Assembly: GCF_029892095.1 (NCBI RefSeq)
Contig: NZ_JARZAE010000004.1
Span: 7,502,001 to 7,566,000, forward strand
Source of the DNA: Kitasatospora sp. MAP12-44
GTDB taxonomy: Bacteria; Actinomycetota; Actinomycetes; Streptomycetales; Streptomycetaceae
Length of the DNA: 64,000 nt
Reading direction: 5' to 3'
The translations under genes and the position numbers were made by a program. The notes under the pieces are model-generated. The model did no database searches, was not told where the DNA came from, and saw only the letters and a list, made by a program, of their open reading frames with translations. Shown one piece after another: positions 1-8,111 of this stretch; the first letter of the stretch is position 1; every line of letters begins with the position of its first letter.

Positions 1-222
1 GCGCGGGTTGCGCGGCGTCACCAGGTCGCGGACCGGGTTGTTCTGGATGTCGGAGCCGGACAGCAGCATCTCGGGCTGCCAGACGACGGTGTCGCGGGCC
101 TCCAGGAAGAGCGGGCTGATCTCGGGGTGCAGCTCCTCGAGAGCCACCGCCAGCGAGATGTTGGCGGGGCCGAAGCCGACGCCGATGAGGTCGTGGATCT
201 GGCTGTTCGTCATATCGCTCAC
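1..222 (-). CDS. Lysine/ornithine N-monooxygenase, N-terminal part (cut by window edge)
   Basis: This is the first 74 codons of a flavin N-hydroxylase of the IucD/SidA/PvdA family, which uses FAD, NADPH and O2 to hydroxylate the side-chain amine of lysine or ornithine. The diagnostic FAD-binding segment GVGFGPANISLAVALEE lies near residues 14-30, and further on WQPEMLLSGSDIQ matches the conserved family region. The GTG start at 222 overlaps the TGA of the upstream ATP-grasp gene (GTGA), implying translational coupling; an in-frame ATG lies at 213. The family is certain; lysine versus ornithine cannot be decided from this fragment. N-hydroxylation suits siderophores, piperazate or hydrazine-type natural products. 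Confidence 0.9.
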   Translation of the reverse strand, partial: MSDMTNSQIHDLIGVGFGPANISLAVALEELHPEISPLFLEARDTVVWQPEMLLSGSDIQNNPVRDLVTPRNPR

Positions 223-1520
223 GGTTCTATGTCTGCTACTACGGTGAACAGTTCGGTGCTGAGGGCCTTGGCCAGCTCAGTGGTGCGCTCCTGGACGGCG
301 ACCGCCTCGCTGGGCGCCGCGCCTGCCTCGAAGACCTCGAAGACGCCGTTGCGTCCGAGGTAGGAGGTGGCGGCGCGGGAGCGGTCGCCGACCTTGCTGG
401 TGACATAGCGGGCCAGGTCGGTACCCGGCTGGGTGGGCACCTGGTGGATCTCGGTGATCGTGCCGGTCGGGGCCTTCAGGAAGCCGATCGCGCCGATGCC
501 GCGGGGCTGCGAGGGGATGGCCGGCAGCTCGTCGATGGTCCGGCGGTAGGCGGCGATGTGCACGTCGTACGGGTTGAAGCCGTAGACCCGGTCGATCAGG
601 TCCATGATCCCGTCGCCGCCGGGGCGGGCCGCCACCTCGACCACGTTGAGCTCGTCGGAGCCGTTCAGCAGCACCTCGACGTGGGCGATGCCCCGGTCGA
701 TGAGCAGCGCCTCGCAGGCGCGCAGCGCCAGCTCGCGCAGGGCGGCGTTGTCGGTCTCCCGGCTGGGGACCAGCTGGCCGGTCTCGGTGAAGTAGGGCGC
801 GGCGCCCTTGGCCTTGTCGGTGACCGCGAGCACGACGCGCCGGCCCTCGTAGTTGGCCACCTCGACCGAGACCTCGTGGGTGGAGGTGATGAACTCCTCC
901 ACCTGGTAGCGGCCGTCGGCGAAGTCGTAGGTCGGGGCGATCTCGAGGAGCGAGGCGCGGCAGTGGTCGAAGCCCGCTGCGAGCCCGGCTGCGTCGGCCA
1001 CCTTGATGACGCCGACGCTGCCCGCGAAGTCGCGCGGCTTGAGGACGACGGGGAAGGTCAGCTCCTGCGCGACCTCCTCCAACTCCGCGAGGGTGGCGAA
1101 GAGGCGGTGCTTGGCGCACGGGACGCCGGCCTGCTCGAAGGCCGCCTTCATGGTGTGCTTGTCGCGTACCAGGGCCAGCGACTCCTCGGACAGCGTCGGC
1201 AGCCCGTAGTGCTTGGCGATGGTCACCGCGACGTGCAGGTTGAGCTCGAGGATCGGGACGACGGCGTCCGGCTTCAGGCCGGTCTCCCGCTCGAAGGCCT
1301 CGACGGCTTCGAGCGCCTCCTTGGCGTTGTACGGGTTGGCTGCGAGCACGTGGTCGAAGACGCGGTTGGCGTTGACCACGGCCGACTCGACCATCCCGAA
1401 GACCGGGCCCGGGTAGGTCCGCAGCGCAGACACGATGGCTCGCTCCCGCAGCAGGGGATCTGCTCCCAGCAACAAGATGTACCGGTCGTTGTTGGACCGG
1501 GCTCCTTGGAGATTGAACAT
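219..1520 (-). CDS. ATP-grasp ligase (433 aa)
   Basis: This ATP-grasp enzyme activates a carboxylate as an acyl phosphate and joins it to an amine or similar nucleophile. An N-terminal preATP-grasp fold covers roughly residues 1-115. The ATP-binding strand FPVVLKPRDFAGSVG carries the conserved lysine near residue 161, and the Mg-binding segment NVVEVAARPGGD lies near residue 300. It resembles the BacD-like, amino-acid-ligase side of the superfamily. An AAGGAG ribosome site sits 5 nt before the ATG. It is the fourth gene of the minus-strand operon and overlaps the N-monooxygenase by 4 bp, so its substrate may be a free amino acid or the N-hydroxylated product. The exact substrate is unknown. 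Confidence 0.85.
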   Translation of the reverse strand: MFNLQGARSNNDRYILLLGADPLLRERAIVSALRTYPGPVFGMVESAVVNANRVFDHVLAANPYNAKEALEAVEAFERETGLKPDAVVPILELNLHVAVTIAKHYGLPTLSEESLALVRDKHTMKAAFEQAGVPCAKHRLFATLAELEEVAQELTFPVVLKPRDFAGSVGVIKVADAAGLAAGFDHCRASLLEIAPTYDFADGRYQVEEFITSTHEVSVEVANYEGRRVVLAVTDKAKGAAPYFTETGQLVPSRETDNAALRELALRACEALLIDRGIAHVEVLLNGSDELNVVEVAARPGGDGIMDLIDRVYGFNPYDVHIAAYRRTIDELPAIPSQPRGIGAIGFLKAPTGTITEIHQVPTQPGTDLARYVTSKVGDRSRAATSYLGRNGVFEVFEAGAAPSEAVAVQERTTELAKALSTELFTVVADIEP

Positions 1521-1564
1521 CGGTACTCCTTGGTTCAGTTGGTTCTGGTGAGGGCTCAGGCCAC

Positions 1565-2092
1565 TCAGGCCACGGTTTCCAGCTGCGAGCGGCGCAGCGC
1601 GGCGCGGCCGGTGGACGGCGAGCCGTCCTCGTCGGCGAGCGTGCTCAACCGGGCCAGCAGCGCGACCAGTTCGTCGATGTCGCGGAGCACGTGGTCCACG
1701 CCCAGCGAGAGCAGGGCGTCACCCTCGCGGCCGGTCTTGGTGCTGCCCACCGAGAGGTTGCCGCCGACGATCACCGGGCAGGGCAGCAGGCCCTGCTCCC
1801 GGACGGCCTTCAGCGGGGCCAGGTCCTCCGCGGCGTGCCCGTTGACGGAGCCGATCACGATCGCCAGCGCGTCGGGGTGCTCGCTCACGCAGTCGACGAA
1901 CTCGGACACTGGCGTGCAGGCGCCCAGGTTGACGACGTCGTAGCCGAGTTGTCTGAGCTGAAAGGCGATCAGGTGGTTGGCCACGACATGGGAGTCGCTG
2001 GCCGCCACGCCCATGATGACCTTCGGGGCGGCGGGCGCGGAGTGCAGCGCGATCGCCTCGGAAGACGGGTGGTCGGTTGGTTCAGTGTTCAT
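1565..2092 (-). CDS. Cobalamin-binding mutase small subunit (GlmS/MamA-like)
   Basis: This 175-residue protein has a single B12-binding Rossmann domain like the S (epsilon) chain of glutamate/methylaspartate mutase. That chain carries adenosylcobalamin for carbon-skeleton rearrangement of glutamate to 3-methylaspartate. Near residue 30 it has MGVAASDSHVVANHL, matching the SDxHxxG base-off motif with the cobalt-ligating histidine kept but the glycine replaced by alanine. VVNLG and VIVGGNLSVG follow as in GlmS. The catalytic large subunit (GlmE) is absent here and may lie left of the window. It starts inside the last 11 bp of the preceding ATP-grasp gene, with AAGGAG upstream. A regulatory or non-mutase B12 role cannot be excluded. 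Confidence 0.8.
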   Translation of the reverse strand: MNTEPTDHPSSEAIALHSAPAAPKVIMGVAASDSHVVANHLIAFQLRQLGYDVVNLGACTPVSEFVDCVSEHPDALAIVIGSVNGHAAEDLAPLKAVREQGLLPCPVIVGGNLSVGSTKTGREGDALLSLGVDHVLRDIDELVALLARLSTLADEDGSPSTGRAALRRSQLETVA

Positions 2093-3317
2093 CGGATGGC
2101 TCCTTGGGAGCTACGAGTTCGACACGAACGGAAGCGAACAGGTCGCGAAGGAAGTCGTCGAGTACAGCGGAGTCGGCAGGTCCCACGATGCCGGCCAGCG
2201 GGACGTCGGTGTCCGAGTAGCTGAGCGCCGTCTTGATCGGCTCGTCCTCGGAGCGCTGCACCCAGCGCCAGGCCAGCGGGCTCTCGCGGAATCTCTCCTC
2301 GGCCTCGATCCGGCAGTACTCGCCGCCGAGTCGGTGGCCGGGCCAGACGAACCAGCCGTAACGCGCCTGGGAGTCGTCGGGCCGCACCTCGGGCCTGGCG
2401 TTGTCCTCGGCGGTGATCATCTGAAGGAAGCGCGAGGGGAGGTGTAGACCTGTTGCCAGCTCAAAGGTATCAACCACGTCGGCGCCGCCGAACCGGGCCC
2501 CCACCTCCAGGAAGACCGGCCCGGCCGGGGTTTCGATCCCCTCCAGGTGGAAGAGGCTGGTGCGGATGCCGACCGCGGCCAGGCAGTCCGCGGTCCACTG
2601 GCGGAGCTCCGGGGTCACCTCGATCTGCACGGATCCGAGCGGCGTGCCCTCCGCGAAGCCGAGGCAGGTGCCGACGTAGCGGCTGGCCTGGACGGCCACC
2701 AACTCGCCGTCCATCAGCAGGCCGTCCACGTGGATGATCGGTCCGGTGACGAACTCCTCGACCTCGAAGCCGCTCTGCTCGGTGCCCTCGGGCAGGCCGC
2801 TGTCGCGGACCGCGTCCAGCGCGGCGGTCAGCGTCGGGTAGACGACGACGTGCTCGCTGGCGGCGCCGTCGAGCGGCTTGAGGACGGTCTCGTCCTTCCA
2901 CGGCAGCTCACCGGGCTGAGCGCTGAGCGCCTCGGCCAGCGACAGGAAGCTCGGCACGCGCAGACCGGCCCTGGCGACCGCGGCCTTCATCACGACCTTG
3001 TCGCGGGAGGGGAGGATGTCCGCCTCCAGCTCGCCGGGAACCCCGAGGGCTGCGCGCACCTGGGCACCGGCGATCAGGTCGAACTCGGAGAGCGCGATGA
3101 CCAGTTCGGGCGTGGGCCGTCCGGCGACGGCGGCCAGCACCTCCTGTGCGGGGTCGCCGGTGCCGGGCCGCTCGATGCGGGTGCAGCGCAGGTCCTCCGG
3201 CAGCGTGGCCAGCCGGTCCGCGGTGCCGACGTACGTCACGTCGTGGGCACTGTGGTCGATGCCGGCCTCGTAGCGGATCAGCTTATTGGTGATTCGGTGC
3301 AGAATCAGGATGCGCAT
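2082..3317 (-). CDS. ATP-grasp ligase (411 aa)
   Basis: This is a second ATP-grasp ligase, clearly divergent from the one at 219-1520. The ATP-binding strand DETVLKPLDGAASEHVVV lies near residues 140-157, the lid segment FEVEEFVTGPIIHVDGLL near 185-202, and the metal-binding segment VFLEVGARFGGADVVD near 268-283. The N-terminus MRILILHRITNKLIRYE is typical of biosynthetic ATP-grasp proteins acting on amino acids or peptides. GAGG precedes the ATG by 7 nt. The gene overlaps the upstream MFS gene by 35 bp and the downstream B12 gene by 11 bp. Two ATP-grasp enzymes in one operon suggest two successive amide-bond steps. The substrate is unknown. Confidence 0.85.
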   Translation of the reverse strand: MRILILHRITNKLIRYEAGIDHSAHDVTYVGTADRLATLPEDLRCTRIERPGTGDPAQEVLAAVAGRPTPELVIALSEFDLIAGAQVRAALGVPGELEADILPSRDKVVMKAAVARAGLRVPSFLSLAEALSAQPGELPWKDETVLKPLDGAASEHVVVYPTLTAALDAVRDSGLPEGTEQSGFEVEEFVTGPIIHVDGLLMDGELVAVQASRYVGTCLGFAEGTPLGSVQIEVTPELRQWTADCLAAVGIRTSLFHLEGIETPAGPVFLEVGARFGGADVVDTFELATGLHLPSRFLQMITAEDNARPEVRPDDSQARYGWFVWPGHRLGGEYCRIEAEERFRESPLAWRWVQRSEDEPIKTALSYSDTDVPLAGIVGPADSAVLDDFLRDLFASVRVELVAPKEPSDEH

Positions 3318-4620
3318 GGAGATACCTCAGTCGGGTGAGCAGCGGGATGAGCAGGACGGCGATGCACACGGAGCCGACCACGGAACCCAGGACAACGCTG
3401 CGCGGATCGTGGGTCGTGGCGAAGCTGGTAACCAGGAGCCCGGCCAGCGGCAGGGACGCCTGATTGAGCAGGATGATGATGCCGATCGTTTTCGCGAAAT
3501 GTTCTCGAGGAATTCTCTTGACTCGCTCCATGCGAATGAAGACGTTGAAGAATCCGATGCTTCCGATCAGTACCGAGTAGCTCACTGCGAACTGTGTGAA
3601 TGTGGTCGCCTGGCTTATACCGAATCCACCCAGACAGATCAGTCCGTAGGACAGTGTCAAGGCGACGAGGGGGTTCAGTGACTTCGTCAGTTTCGGGACG
3701 ACGAAGAAGGTCAGGATTCCGACGACGCCGGCTGACGTGGTCAGGATCCCGAAGTACCGGTCCGGTTCGTGGAAGGTGCCGCTGGTGAGGGCCGCGCTGG
3801 TCGACATGCCGACGCCCACCATGAGGTTGACCGTCATGGTCAGTCCGACCAGGCCGAGGATGGCGGGCAGCCTGCGCAGGGTCCCCGCGCCCTCGGCCAC
3901 CCCGGTGGCCACCGAGCGCAGGGTGGTCGGCTCGGTGACCGCTCCGCCGAGCACCTCGACGCGCAGCCAGCGCCGGAGCGTGAAGGTGTTGAGGGTGGTC
4001 AGCGCGTAGACCGTGCCGATCACCGCGAGCAGGGCGGTAGTTGGCAGAACGGATGAGAGCAGGGCGGCGAGGACGGGCCCGAGCACCTCGCTGGTCTGCT
4101 CGGTGCCCTGCACGATGGACTGCGCCCGGATCATCTGGTCCATCGGGACGAACCGGGGGAGCGAGGCCTCCAGTGCTACGTATGACTGCGCACTGGCCAG
4201 CGACATCCCGGCGACCAGCACGCTGAGCGTGGCGAACTGCGCGCCCGGCACCAGGTACATCATGGCGAACGCCGTGAGCGCCAGAGCCGCGCGGATGGAG
4301 TCGGCGCCGAGATAGAGGAAATAGCCTCTGAACCGGTCTGCCAGGACCCCGGCGACCGGGAGGAAGAGGACGCGCGGAAGCCACTCGATAAGGAAGATCA
4401 GACCGGTCTTCGAAGCGCTGCCGGTCAGTTTGTAAGCGAGCAGCGGAATGGCGAACAACAGGAACTGGTCGCCGAGTCCGGCCAGTCCCCGGCCTGCCAC
4501 GAACTGGCCGATCTGCCGTAGCGGCATATAGGCCTGCTCCGTGGCGGCGGGCTCTGCGCCGTCACCCGTGTCGAGCTGGGCGATCGTGTCGATCGCACCG
4601 TCCCCCGCCTCACCGTTCAT
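3283..4620 (-). CDS. MFS exporter (EntS/MFS_3 type)
   Basis: This 445-residue protein has about 12 hydrophobic segments and a loop rich in basic residues typical of the major facilitator superfamily, closest in look to the EntS-like MFS_3 group. It probably exports the product of the operon. The start at 4620 is preceded by GGGGA 5 nt upstream; the in-frame extension further upstream runs into a repeat array and is unlikely to be coding. It is the first gene of the minus-strand operon, and its last 35 bp overlap the next ATP-grasp gene. The cytoplasmic N-terminus (about 45 residues) is polar and acidic. Confidence 0.88.
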   Translation of the reverse strand: MNGEAGDGAIDTIAQLDTGDGAEPAATEQAYMPLRQIGQFVAGRGLAGLGDQFLLFAIPLLAYKLTGSASKTGLIFLIEWLPRVLFLPVAGVLADRFRGYFLYLGADSIRAALALTAFAMMYLVPGAQFATLSVLVAGMSLASAQSYVALEASLPRFVPMDQMIRAQSIVQGTEQTSEVLGPVLAALLSSVLPTTALLAVIGTVYALTTLNTFTLRRWLRVEVLGGAVTEPTTLRSVATGVAEGAGTLRRLPAILGLVGLTMTVNLMVGVGMSTSAALTSGTFHEPDRYFGILTTSAGVVGILTFFVVPKLTKSLNPLVALTLSYGLICLGGFGISQATTFTQFAVSYSVLIGSIGFFNVFIRMERVKRIPREHFAKTIGIIILLNQASLPLAGLLVTSFATTHDPRSVVLGSVVGSVCIAVLLIPLLTRLRYLHAHPDSAPNHQ

Positions 4621-4664
4621 GCTTCCCCAGATTTCACGTGACTTGTTGTGTCGGACCGAAGAGC

Positions 4665-4743
4665 GGACATCAGCACCTAAGGACATCAGCACCTAAGAAA
4701 AATCAGCACCTAAGGAAATCAGTACCCAAGGACATCGGCACAA
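4665..4743. repeat. Five direct repeats of about 16 bp upstream of the biosynthetic operon
   Basis: Units begin at 4665, 4681, 4698, 4714 and 4730. The first two are identical GGACATCAGCACCTAA; the third to fifth are variants (AATCAGCACCTAA, GGAAATCAGTACCCAA, GGACATCGGCACAA). The spacing of 16-17 bp places successive units about 1.5 helical turns apart. They end about 45 bp before the MFS start, in the promoter-proximal position of the minus-strand operon. They look like tandem binding sites for a pathway-specific activator, or a short tandem duplication. The 11/22-bp spacing typical of SARP heptamers is not seen. Confidence 0.75.
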
Positions 4744-5459
4744 GGCGGTCCAGATTGGCTGTGAATGGTTGTATTCGGTCGGTCCGGTGGCACGCCAGGA
4801 ACCCGAAGCGGAGTGATCCCGTTTCGGTTTGTCGGGTGCTCGTTTCGTAGAGAAGGCTGCTCGTCTGCTGAAACCGCGAAGTCGCGGGTGAGCGGCCATG
4901 CGTGACCCGGACGGTCACGTGCATGGCCAGGTGGTTCCAGGCCGGTTGCCCCCCGAGGCAGTTGTGGACCTGATGCTGTCGAGGTCCCGTTGAGCCGCTC
5001 CGTCGGAGGGCTGTCCTGGTGACCTGACGATCAACCTACTTGCGTTGCTTGAGCGGATCAAGCACTTACTGCTGCAAACTCCCACGGGGTCGGCTCGGGG
5101 GTAGTAACGTGCCTCACACTCACGCCTTCTGAGGGTCCATTAGTCCGTTTTGGAACCTGTTGCCCACTTCGGGCCGATCCGCGCCGGCGGTCTCGCCGCT
5201 TGCGGGCTGCTCTCCTCGACGGCCGTCTGTGTAAGCCTTGCTGACGATCCGTTGAACGTTCACGAAGGGGCCGCTCGGCGCGGGTTCGGCGTCCAACTCT
5301 GCACCCCTGCTGTCCCTTGGCCGCCATGGCTCCCAGCTTCCTCCCTGGTCAAGGCCGCTGTGCGACGGGGGGAAGACCGTGCGGAGACCTCCTCGGAAAC
5401 TGCTGGCGCTGGGCGGGCGCCGCCGCAGGCGGGGTCGGGCGAGGTGCGGGCGACGCGCT
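4744..5459. other. Non-coding region, no gene recognised
   Basis: About 700 bases between the biosynthetic operon and the LapA-domain gene hold no reading frame with recognisable protein character. An imperfect hairpin (CCGAAGCGG with CCCGTTTCGG) lies at about 4803-4827. The rest may contain promoters for the minus-strand operon or decayed sequence; nothing else can be supported. Confidence 0.5.
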
Positions 5460-5714
5460 CTAAGGTCGCCGCTTGGCGCGGCGGCGGGCGAGGCCGACGC
5501 CGATGATCATGCCGACCAGCAGTGTCACGGTCAGGACCAGCCACAGCGGCATGGTGACCGTGGAGACCCACAGCTTGACGTCGACCGACGCGGTGTTGGC
5601 CGCGATGAACCAGATGGCGAGGACCATGAGGACACCCAGGCCGATGGTGCGCAGTCGCACCTCGCGGCCCTTCACGGTCAGCGATGACTTACGAGGTCGA
5701 GATGTCTGTGCCAT
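5460..5714 (-). CDS. LapA-domain (DUF1049) small membrane protein
   Basis: This 84-residue protein has a basic N-terminus, two transmembrane helices (about residues 22-40 and 54-74) and a basic C-terminal tail RRRAKRRP. The link between the helices, NTASVDVKLWVSTVTMPLWL, is the hallmark of the LapA/DUF1049 family, whose enterobacterial member works in lipopolysaccharide assembly. In actinomycetes these proteins have no outer membrane to serve and their role is unknown. It is monocistronic and divergent from the XdhC-family gene. Confidence 0.82.
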   Translation of the reverse strand: MAQTSRPRKSSLTVKGREVRLRTIGLGVLMVLAIWFIAANTASVDVKLWVSTVTMPLWLVLTVTLLVGMIIGVGLARRRAKRRP

Positions 5715-5794
5715 ATGTCCAGTATCGGACTATTTCGACCCGAAATCCCGTTCAGAACGGGAAGGAGCAGGTCCTGGGCAGGAGGCTCGTCCGC

Positions 5795-6982
5795 ATGGGG
5801 TCCAGCAACGAGTTCGACATCCTCGACGCGGTCCACCCGTGGTACCTGGCGGGCGAGCCATTCGCTCTCGCCACGGTGGTAGGCACCTTCCGCAGCGCGC
5901 CGCGGCCGCCCGGCGCCGCGATGGCGGTGTCGGCCTCCGGCGTCGTGGTGGGCAGCGTCTCGGGCGGTTGCGTCGAGGGTGCGGTGTACGAGGAGGCGCG
6001 CGAGGTGCTGATGTCGGAGCGCCGGGTGCTGCGGACGTACGGGGTGAGCGACGACGACGCCTTCGAGGCCGGACTGACCTGCGGCGGTACCCTGCAGATC
6101 TTCGTCGAGCCGGTGTCCCGCCGCAGCTTCCCCGAACTTCCCGACGTGATGGGGGCGTTGAAGGACGGCGAACCGGTGGCCGTGGCCACCGTGGTGGCCG
6201 GACCGGACAGCGGGCCAGGCGGGCTCGGGCGCCGGCTGGTGGTCTGGCCGGACCGCGCCTCGGGCACCCTGGGCTCGGTCGCGCTCGACCGCGTGGTGAC
6301 CGTCGACGTCCGCGGCCTGCTCGAACAGGGCACCACCACGCTGCGCCACTACTCGCCGGCGGGTCGCTGCGCGGACCGGGCCGAGCTCGCCGATCTCGAC
6401 GACCTGGCCGTGTTCGTCCGATCGTTCGTGCCCCCGCCGCGGCTACTGGTGTTCGGCGCCATCGACTTCGCGGCGGCCGTCGCCGAGCTGGGCGCGTTCC
6501 TGGGCTACCGGGTCACGGTGTGCGACGCCCGCCCGGTGTTCGCCACCGCCGAGCGGTTCCCGCACGCGGACGAGGTCGTGGTGCGCTGGCCGCACGACTA
6601 CCTGACCGAGGAGGCGGCGGCCGGCCGGCTGGACGACCGCACGGTGGTCACCGTGCTGACCCACGACCCCAAGTTCGACGTGCCGCTGCTGACCGTGGCC
6701 CTGCGACTGCCCCAGCTCGCCTACGTCGGCGCGCTGGGCTCGCGCCGCACCCAGCGCGACCGGCTCGCCCGCCTGCGCGAAGTCGGCCTGGACGACCAGG
6801 AGTTGGCCCGACTGTCCGCCCCGGCCGGCCTCGACCTCGGCGCCCGCACCCCGCAGGAGACGGCGGTCTCGATCGCCGCCGAGATCATCGCCGCCCGCTG
6901 GGGCGGCACCGGCCGGCCACTGGCCCGGGGCCATGGACCCATCCACACCGCCATCGCCCCGGACGAGAGCGGCGCGCGCTGA
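5795..6982 (+). CDS. XdhC/CoxI-family protein
   Basis: This 395-residue protein carries an N-terminal CoxI domain (about residues 15-80, with RSAPRPPGAAMAVSASG and SGGCVEGAVYEEA) and a C-terminal XdhC Rossmann domain (about 215-360, with LLVFGAIDFAAAVAELGAF and YVGALGSRRTQRDR). Members bind molybdenum cofactor and help sulfurate and insert it into xanthine dehydrogenase or CO-dehydrogenase-type enzymes. No molybdo-hydroxylase gene is nearby, so its client is elsewhere. The ATG at 5795 was chosen because AGGAGG lies 9 nt upstream; an in-frame ATG at 5684 would overlap the divergent LapA-domain gene. The end reaches within 2 bp of the convergent GNAT-type pseudogene. Confidence 0.88.
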   Translation: MGSSNEFDILDAVHPWYLAGEPFALATVVGTFRSAPRPPGAAMAVSASGVVVGSVSGGCVEGAVYEEAREVLMSERRVLRTYGVSDDDAFEAGLTCGGTLQIFVEPVSRRSFPELPDVMGALKDGEPVAVATVVAGPDSGPGGLGRRLVVWPDRASGTLGSVALDRVVTVDVRGLLEQGTTTLRHYSPAGRCADRAELADLDDLAVFVRSFVPPPRLLVFGAIDFAAAVAELGAFLGYRVTVCDARPVFATAERFPHADEVVVRWPHDYLTEEAAAGRLDDRTVVTVLTHDPKFDVPLLTVALRLPQLAYVGALGSRRTQRDRLARLREVGLDDQELARLSAPAGLDLGARTPQETAVSIAAEIIAARWGGTGRPLARGHGPIHTAIAPDESGAR

Positions 6983-6983
6983 C

Positions 6984-7996
6984 TCACTCGCCGCTGTCGT
7001 CGCTCCAGGCGATCCCCGTGATCCGCCAGCCCGCGGGAGTCCGCACCAGCTGCATGGACTTCGTCCCGCTCCCGCTGAAGGGGGCGCCGCGCAGGACGCC
7101 GGACTTGGCGTAGCGGGTGAGGCGCTGCGCGACGTTCCCGTGCACCAGGGTGGTCCCTGGTCGTCGGTCGCGCTGGTCTCCCACTCCCTGAAGTCGGTCA
7201 ACTCGCCCTTGGTGAGCAGCTCCTGGCGTGGTGACAGGAAGTCGGTCAGCGACTCGGCCTTCATGGGGTCCGCATGGCTGACGACAACGGCACCCGGGAC
7301 GAAGGACGGCTCCAGCGCGCCCAGGTCGACCGTCCGTCCGTCGGTGTTGGTGAAGGCGTCGAAGAACTCGGCGGCCAGCGCGTCGATCTGCTGCTCGTCG
7401 GAGACCGAGGCCGAGGCCGAGACCGAGACCGAGGTCGAGACCGTGCCGCTGGTGGCGTCCGTTCGGTGGCTCAGCCAGTCCTCGGCGGTGACCGACCAGA
7501 TCTCCAGGGGCTGCTCGCCGGAGTCGTCCGCCTCCTGGAAGGTCAGGCCGAGCCGGCGGGCCGTGTTGAGGCTCCGGGTGTTGGCGGAGAGCGTGTGCCA
7601 GGTGATCCGGCCCACTCCCCGCTCGCGGAACGCCCAGTCGATCAGCACCCCGGCCGCGCGGGTGACCAGCCCGCGCCCCTCGGCGGCGGGCTCCAGCCAG
7701 CAGCCGACCTCGGCGACGCCCGCCGTGGGGTCGATGGAGACGAACATGACGCCGCCGACCAGCACCCCGTCCAACCGGATGCCGTGGATGCCGGCGCCGG
7801 TCGAGGCCTGGGCGTCCCAGTAGCGGCGCAGAACGGCTTCGGCGGACTCCAGGTCCGTGGCGACGAAGCTGCGGCCGACCCAGGGCGCGATGTGGGTGCG
7901 GCACCGGTCGAGGTTGGCGAGGAACTCCGCCGCCCGCCAGGGCTCCAGCGGGCACAGCTCGGCGGCCAGGGTGTCGGAAAGCGGTATGGCGTACAT
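6984..7996 (-). pseudogene. GNAT acetyltransferase fused to an NTF2/SnoaL-like domain, frameshifted
   Basis: The first about 180 codons encode a RimJ/RimL-type N-acetyltransferase, with VAEVGCWLEPAAEGRGLVTRA as the acetyl-CoA loop. A serine-rich linker (VSTSVSVSASASVSD) follows, then an NTF2/SnoaL-like fold. Near 7155-7165 the frame slips by one base: frame 1 reads TSATDDQG and then nonsense, while the next frame continues TTLVHGNVAQRLTRYAKSG to a natural stop at 6984. One missing G in the run CAGGGACC would explain it. Start ATG at 7996 has GGAGG 6 nt upstream. This is either a real inactivating mutation or a sequencing error; the N-terminal GNAT half could still be made. Confidence 0.75.
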
Positions 7997-8025
7997 GGAG
8001 AGCCTCCAGCGGCACACGACGGGAC

Positions 8026-8057
8026 AGGGTACGTAACAAGTGTTTGGTACGTACCCT
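8026..8057. promoter_or_regulatory. Inverted repeat AGGGTACGTA-N12-TACGTACCCT
   Basis: Two perfect 10-bp arms at 8026-8035 and 8048-8057 flank a 12-base spacer, 30 bp upstream of the GNAT-NTF2 start at 7996. The position and symmetry fit an operator for a dimeric repressor acting on that gene. A transcription terminator is unlikely because no stretch of T follows on either strand. Confidence 0.6.
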
Positions 8058-8111
8058 AGCGCCCTGTGGGCCGTTGGAGGAGGGCTGTGCTGGAAGGCAG
8101 CCCCTCGGTGG

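Noticed and set aside
4693..4924. Minus-strand frames over the iterons and upstream region
   Set aside because: They translate the direct repeats and have no ribosome site or protein features.
5684..5794. N-terminal extension of the XdhC-family protein from ATG 5684
   Set aside because: It would overlap the divergent LapA-domain gene; AGGAGG before 5795 and family start favour the shorter form.
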